A stretch of 64,000 nucleotides of DNA from Caldilineaceae bacterium (GTDB taxonomy: Bacteria; Chloroflexota; Anaerolineae; Caldilineales; Caldilineaceae), in assembly GCA_022842065.1 (NCBI GenBank), contig JALHQH010000004.1, positions 1 to 64,000 of the forward strand, read 5' to 3'. Position numbers and translations under genes: made by a program. How positions within the stretch are numbered: the stretch's first letter is position 1; every line of letters starts with the position of its first letter. Positions 59,806 through 64,000 of this stretch are shown piece by piece. The notes under the pieces were generated by a model, which was not told the origin of the DNA, searched no databases, and worked only from the letters and a program-made list of their open reading frames with translations.

Positions 59806-62552
59806 GCGACCGTCTACCCTTTGCCGAAATGGCGCTGACGGGGTCGATTGCGCAGCGCTTTCGTACCATTGTCGCCGCCCAGCCAGATGAAATTGCGATT
59901 ATGGCGGACGATGCAACGCTCTCCTATGCCGACCTTGATCGCAAAGCTGCGTCTGTAGCACACGCGCTGATCGCGCGCAACCTACCGAACAGCGGGCCAA
60001 TTGCGATTCTGTTACCACAGAGCGCCCAGACAATTGTGGCGATCCTGGGTTGCCTTCAGGCCGGTTACAGTTTTATGGTGCTATCACCCACTTTCCCACA
60101 GCCACGTTTACAGGCACTGATGGCCGACGCGCTGAGCCCTTTCGTCCTCACCAATGGGGCACATTGGACTCAAGCACTGGCCATTGCCCCAGCGGGAGAG
60201 TGCTGCTTGGATCTTGCGCAGCTTGCACCGATCCAAAGTAGCAGTATGAAATGCGCGCCAATTGGCGCGGATGAGCTGGCGGCCCTCTTCTATACTTCCG
60301 GTACGACTGGTGAACCGAAAGGGGTCATGTGGTCACAGCAACTGGTCTTACATACGGCACGCCAAAATCAGCTACTTTATGCCGTTGCCCCCTCAGATCG
60401 CCTGGCTGTGCTCACCTCGTTTGGCTTTGGCGCAGCGATGACCATGTGTTTTGCGGCGTTGCTCAACGGCGCAGCCATCTGTTTGGTCGATCAATATACG
60501 GCTGATATTAGTACGCTCTTGACCCAGTTACAGCAACATGGGGTGACGATATTGGGGCTGCCGCCGGTTAGCCTCTTCCGGCAGCTCTTGGATCGCTTGG
60601 ACAATGAGCAGGCCGCTACTGCCGCTTTGCTACCGGCGTTGCGGCTTGTGCTGCTGGGTGGTCAACCCCTACGCCGACAAGATGTGGTGCGCTTTCAGCA
60701 GCACTTTACAGAGCAAGTTGCGTTGCGTTATCGATTGGCCGGCAGTGAAACGATGCTCATGTGCGAACTGGCGATTGACCGCCAAAGCTGTTACCCAGAC
60801 GATGATCTGCCGGTTGGGTATCCGGTACCCGACAAGGAATTGCTGCTGTTGGCTGAAGATCGCACCCCCGTCGGCCAGGGTGAGATCGGGGAGATTGCGA
60901 TTTGCAGTCACTATCTTGCGACTGGCTACTGGCAACAACCTGACCTGACCGCCGCAACCTTCTTGGCACAGCCGGGCGCAGATGGGCGACGCCTTTGCCT
61001 GACCGGTGACATGGGGCGTTTAACGCCGGCAGGGTTGTTGCAGCACCTGGGGCGCAAGGACAACATGGTAAAAATTCGCGGCTATCGCGTCCAACTCGAA
61101 GCGGTTGAAACAGCGCTCAATGGTTTGCTGGGCATCAATGAAGCAGCTGTCATCGCACGGGAGACCGCCGCTGGAGAGAAGCAACTCATTGCCTATTACA
61201 CCGCTGCGACCGCGGCAACGACAACGTCCAGCGCGCTACGTAACGCCTTAGTCGATCGTTTGCCAGACTTTATGGTACCGGCCAAATTTATTGCGCTGGG
61301 AAAAATTCCCCGTAACGCAACCGGCAAGCTTGACCGTGCGGCCTTACCGCCACCGGACGCAGCACGCCCACCGTTAGCGACACCCTTTGTCGCGCCGCGC
61401 AACGCCGTCGAAGGAGAGATCGCCGCCATCTGGGCGGAACTACTAGAAGTCGAGGAAGTGGGTATCGACGATAATTTCTTTGAACTCGGCGGCGATTCAC
61501 TTGTATTGCTGCGGATGATCTTAGCCATCGAACAGCGTCTGGGTTGTTCGATTCCTGCCATCTATTATCACCTACCGACCATCGCGCATTTAGCCCAAAT
61601 GGTAAGTGGCGGCGAAAAACCGGCGCAGATGATGCCTTTTATAAACAGTACTGCCCACGCGCGGCAAGAAACCAATCATCACCAAGTAACAAAGTCAGCA
61701 CGCGAGATTGAGTTACATAGGCGCTTCTGGGGGCGTGGCCCCACGTACGCTGGTTGGTCGATGCCCTATGCCTTGGGGACAGTTTTGCAGCGCTCCTTAC
61801 TGCGCCAGCCGATGATCCAGCAAGGATTCTTTGCCCAACAATGCCGACTGTTCCGCCAATGCCTGCTTGAAGCCGGCGTGCTTGATCCAGACGACGCTCA
61901 GCTTACACTTAATCTCATGGCCAATACCTGGAAGTTATGGCGGACACAGGCGCTTCAATCCCCAGCCACATTCGCCCGGTGGGTTACGCTGCACGGGGTG
62001 GCGCAGATCGACGCTGCGATCCACAAGGGCAAGGGGCTGATCATCGTCTTTGCTCATCAAATGATTGGCACAAGATTGACGCGGAAAGTGCTGCGCGAGC
62101 ATGGCTTCACCGATCTACCCGCCATTTCCGGCATTAAATCGATCACAGACAAAGCAGCTAGGGCCGCCAGCAGAGCGCAAAGCGCGCGTCATGGATTGGA
62201 CATCTTGCAGCGCGGTGGGGTTATTCTCATCGCCGGCGAAGGCAGTGGGGCAACCAACCCAGTCTCTGTCCCCTTTTATGGCCGTCAGTTGCCTATGCCA
62301 CGGGGGTTTGCGGAGCTGGCCCAACACAGCCAGGCAACGGTCATCGCCACCTTTTTGACGATGACGCCAGAGTACCATCTGTCACTTGAATTTGTCCCCC
62401 TCCCAACGCCGGCTTCCGTGGCAGAAACTGACGATCTCCTTGGTCAGTATATCCGCATGTTCGTCGAACGCTGGCCCCAGATGCTGCCGACGATGGGGTG
62501 GAAAAGAGTACAGTATTTGACGAGCTTACCGCACACGAGGGGGGACCGATGA
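59802..62552 (+). CDS. Adenylation domain - carrier protein - LpxL-like acyltransferase fusion
   Basis: 916 residues, GTG start overlapping the previous stop (GTGA). Residues 1-520 are an adenylation domain: FYTSGTTGEPKGVMW (A3, near 165), TGDMGRL (A7, near 402), KIRGYRVQLE (A8, near 425) and NATGKLDRA (A10, near 508). Residues 530-600 are a carrier domain, FELGGDSLVLLRM, with the phosphopantetheine Ser near 563. Residues about 640-900 resemble LpxL/HtrB acyltransferases: FAHQMIGTRL, GVILIAGEGSG, VPFYGRQLPMPRGFAELA. The usual acidic residue after the catalytic His is not obvious. No condensation domain is present. It presumably activates an acid, tethers it, and transfers it to a lipid or glycan. 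Acceptor and substrate are unknown. Confidence 0.85.
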   Translation: MSDRLPFAEMALTGSIAQRFRTIVAAQPDEIAIMADDATLSYADLDRKAASVAHALIARNLPNSGPIAILLPQSAQTIVAILGCLQAGYSFMVLSPTFPQPRLQALMADALSPFVLTNGAHWTQALAIAPAGECCLDLAQLAPIQSSSMKCAPIGADELAALFYTSGTTGEPKGVMWSQQLVLHTARQNQLLYAVAPSDRLAVLTSFGFGAAMTMCFAALLNGAAICLVDQYTADISTLLTQLQQHGVTILGLPPVSLFRQLLDRLDNEQAATAALLPALRLVLLGGQPLRRQDVVRFQQHFTEQVALRYRLAGSETMLMCELAIDRQSCYPDDDLPVGYPVPDKELLLLAEDRTPVGQGEIGEIAICSHYLATGYWQQPDLTAATFLAQPGADGRRLCLTGDMGRLTPAGLLQHLGRKDNMVKIRGYRVQLEAVETALNGLLGINEAAVIARETAAGEKQLIAYYTAATAATTTSSALRNALVDRLPDFMVPAKFIALGKIPRNATGKLDRAALPPPDAARPPLATPFVAPRNAVEGEIAAIWAELLEVEEVGIDDNFFELGGDSLVLLRMILAIEQRLGCSIPAIYYHLPTIAHLAQMVSGGEKPAQMMPFINSTAHARQETNHHQVTKSAREIELHRRFWGRGPTYAGWSMPYALGTVLQRSLLRQPMIQQGFFAQQCRLFRQCLLEAGVLDPDDAQLTLNLMANTWKLWRTQALQSPATFARWVTLHGVAQIDAAIHKGKGLIIVFAHQMIGTRLTRKVLREHGFTDLPAISGIKSITDKAARAASRAQSARHGLDILQRGGVILIAGEGSGATNPVSVPFYGRQLPMPRGFAELAQHSQATVIATFLTMTPEYHLSLEFVPLPTPASVAETDDLLGQYIRMFVERWPQMLPTMGWKRVQYLTSLPHTRGDR

Positions 62553-63514
62553 GTAAAAACTTGGCATCGGTGCCGATGCCGTTTGTTGTCGGTGTACCGC
62601 GCTCTGGGACAACGCTGTTAGGTATGATGTTGGATACACACCCTGACATAGCGATTTCGCCCAAGACTAGATTTATCCCACAATTAGTTACCGCTTGCCG
62701 GAAATCGCCTACCCCGCGCGAGACCTTTGTTGCGCTGGTCACCTCGCCGGCGGTGAATCATGCTTGGTCGGATTGGCAGCTTGCCGATACCGATCTGCAA
62801 CAAGCGGTCAGTGCGCTCTACCCCTTCAACCTAACGACGGCATTGCGTATCCTTTATGGCTTGCTGGCACAGCGTGACGGTAAAGCGCGCTACGGGGACA
62901 AGACAGCCGGGAACTTAACGGCCATGCGTGTCATCCAGGGCGTGCTACCGGAGGCGCGCTTCATCCACCTTGTCCGCGATGGACGTGGTCAATGGCTTTC
63001 TGCGCGGCAGACAGCTTGGGGAACCCAGTCCGTGGTGCGTGGCGCGCTGCACTGGGCCACGCAGATCACCTGGGCGTGGCGCATGAAGCAGACCATCGCC
63101 CACTATCTGGAAATTCGGTATGAGGATCTTGTGCTTGCCCCCAAAGCAACATTGCAACAGATCTGCAACTTTATCGCATTGCCCTGGGACGACAAGCTGT
63201 TAGATTACACAGCCCATGCGGCGCAACGGCTGACCGAACGGCAGGACACCCCTAACTTTAGTGCAGCGTACCGCCGCCAACTCCATGCACATGTTACTCA
63301 GGCACCGGATCCCACCCGCATTACCGCCTGGGAAATGGCGTTGACGCCGGCAGAGATCTTTCAATTCGAGCGGCTTGCCGGTGATGTGCTGCTTGCCGCC
63401 GGCTACACGCTACGTAGCACAGCCAACCCGCGCTTCTGCAGATTCTATCGCCTCCAAGCCAGCATGATGCGACGTCTATACGCTGTGCGAAATGAGATAA
63501 ATGGACATAAATGA
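62549..63514 (+). CDS. Sulfotransferase-family protein
   Basis: 321 residues from MSKNLAS at 62549, overlapping the previous stop (ATGA). PFVVGVPRSGTTLLGMMLD is the PAPS-binding loop. ARFIHLVRDGRGQWLSARQ carries the 3'-phosphate-binding Arg and Ser. It is the second sulfotransferase of the locus and differs from the first in length and motif (VPRSGTT versus MHRSGTS). The acceptor is unknown. Confidence 0.87.
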   Translation: MSKNLASVPMPFVVGVPRSGTTLLGMMLDTHPDIAISPKTRFIPQLVTACRKSPTPRETFVALVTSPAVNHAWSDWQLADTDLQQAVSALYPFNLTTALRILYGLLAQRDGKARYGDKTAGNLTAMRVIQGVLPEARFIHLVRDGRGQWLSARQTAWGTQSVVRGALHWATQITWAWRMKQTIAHYLEIRYEDLVLAPKATLQQICNFIALPWDDKLLDYTAHAAQRLTERQDTPNFSAAYRRQLHAHVTQAPDPTRITAWEMALTPAEIFQFERLAGDVLLAAGYTLRSTANPRFCRFYRLQASMMRRLYAVRNEINGHK

Positions 63515-64000
63515 ACATAAATGATCTTAACCAGCACAGTGCGCCATCGTTACACATCTTCGAGAACGCCAAACTGCTCCCACAGGCATGGTCCAGCACA
63601 CCGGTTGCGCAGTGCTATTTTTTCAACCCGGCCATCATCCGGTTTCGCGAGCAGATTATCATGTGCTACCGCGTCGTGACGCCGGATGGCCAGCGCCGCT
63701 TGGCCCTGTGTCGCCTGACACCGGATTTTCAGGTCGTACCGGCATCAGCCATGCCCTTTTCTGATTTTATCCAAAACGGTGGTGACTGGCATGCGGATGG
63801 GCGTTTCTGTTCCTTTCAAGATCGCCTCTTCCTTCATTACAACGACGGTGCGCGCCGTGGCCGCGCCGCCAATCACATCTATCTGGTCGAAGTGGATCCC
63901 GAGCAGCTTGTCCCGTTAGGGCCGCCGCGTGAGCTTATGGTGGATGGGGCGCGTCAGCCGGTAGAAAAGAACTGGATGCTCTTTGCCCATGACGATGACT
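63511..64000 (+). CDS. Beta-propeller (GH130-like) protein, N-terminal part, cut by window end
   Basis: About 163 residues are visible, from ATG at 63511 which overlaps the sulfotransferase stop (ATGA). FFNPAIIRFREQIIMCYRV and the later ARQPVEKNWMLFAHDD segment resemble five-bladed beta-propeller proteins of the GH130/mannooligosaccharide-phosphorylase clan. The active-site part may lie outside the window. A role in glycan processing is inferred from the operon. The reading frame is open to the end. Confidence 0.6.
   Translation, partial: MNINDLNQHSAPSLHIFENAKLLPQAWSSTPVAQCYFFNPAIIRFREQIIMCYRVVTPDGQRRLALCRLTPDFQVVPASAMPFSDFIQNGGDWHADGRFCSFQDRLFLHYNDGARRGRAANHIYLVEVDPEQLVPLGPPRELMVDGARQPVEKNWMLFAHDDD

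Noticed and set aside
1..64000. tRNA, rRNA or intact insertion sequence
   Set aside because: No cloverleaf, rRNA-like segment or complete transposase was seen by eye. A covariance-model search was not possible.

Overview
The window looks like a chromosomal segment of a Chloroflexota bacterium, probably class Chloroflexia. This is an inference from three things: large exported proteins ending in a YLPLI(V/S)R-type tail, CSLREAI/PKD/Calx-beta repeat architecture, and many dispersed intergenic palindromes. No rRNA, tRNA, CRISPR array or intact insertion sequence was seen.

Layout. (1) 0.2-9 kb: an NAD-dependent epimerase/dehydrogenase, a PT-rich surface protein, a long palindromic repeat element, an EamA permease overlapping a GNAT acetyltransferase, and a very large MASE1/CHASE hybrid histidine kinase. 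(2) 9-14.2 kb: an intact yifB-type Mg-chelatase ATPase and a hicBA toxin-antitoxin pair, followed by broken genes: a 5'-truncated second yifB, a serine-recombinase C-terminal remnant, and an in-frame chimera of an FAD-linked oxidase with a headless short-chain dehydrogenase. (3) 14.4-22 kb: two giant exported proteins on the minus strand, one with an HEXXH motif and one a CSLREAI/beta-helix protein. (4) 22.5-40.2 kb: about 25 small enzymes and regulators, mostly minus strand. They include six RibD-C/dihydrofolate-reductase-like paralogues, three AraC regulators, one ArsR regulator, VOC, SRPBCC/AHSA1, DinB/DfsB, DoxX, alpha/beta-hydrolase, class-C beta-lactamase-like, HD, DUF1801, DUF5990 and DUF2442 proteins.

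(5) 40.5-64 kb: one long plus-strand locus with many short overlaps, running off the window end. It begins with a PqqD-like protein and an HprK-like kinase (resembling the 'HPr-rel-A' pair), followed by an ABC exporter, a 1030-residue three-domain glycosyltransferase, a sulfotransferase, at least seven further glycosyltransferases or glycosyltransferase-like proteins (one fused to a methyltransferase), and an SsuABC-type importer. It ends with an adenylation-carrier-acyltransferase fusion, a second sulfotransferase and the start of a beta-propeller, GH130-like protein. The likely product is a sulfated, methylated and acyl- or aminoacyl-decorated surface glycan or glycolipid. The carrier-protein/acyltransferase fusion and the PqqD/kinase pair make this the best candidate for an undescribed system here.

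Within region 5 the genes probably act in sequence: glycan assembly by the transferases, decoration by sulfotransferases, methyltransferase and the A-PCP-acyltransferase, substrate or sulfur supply by the importer, and export by the ABC protein. Substrates cannot be read from the sequence.
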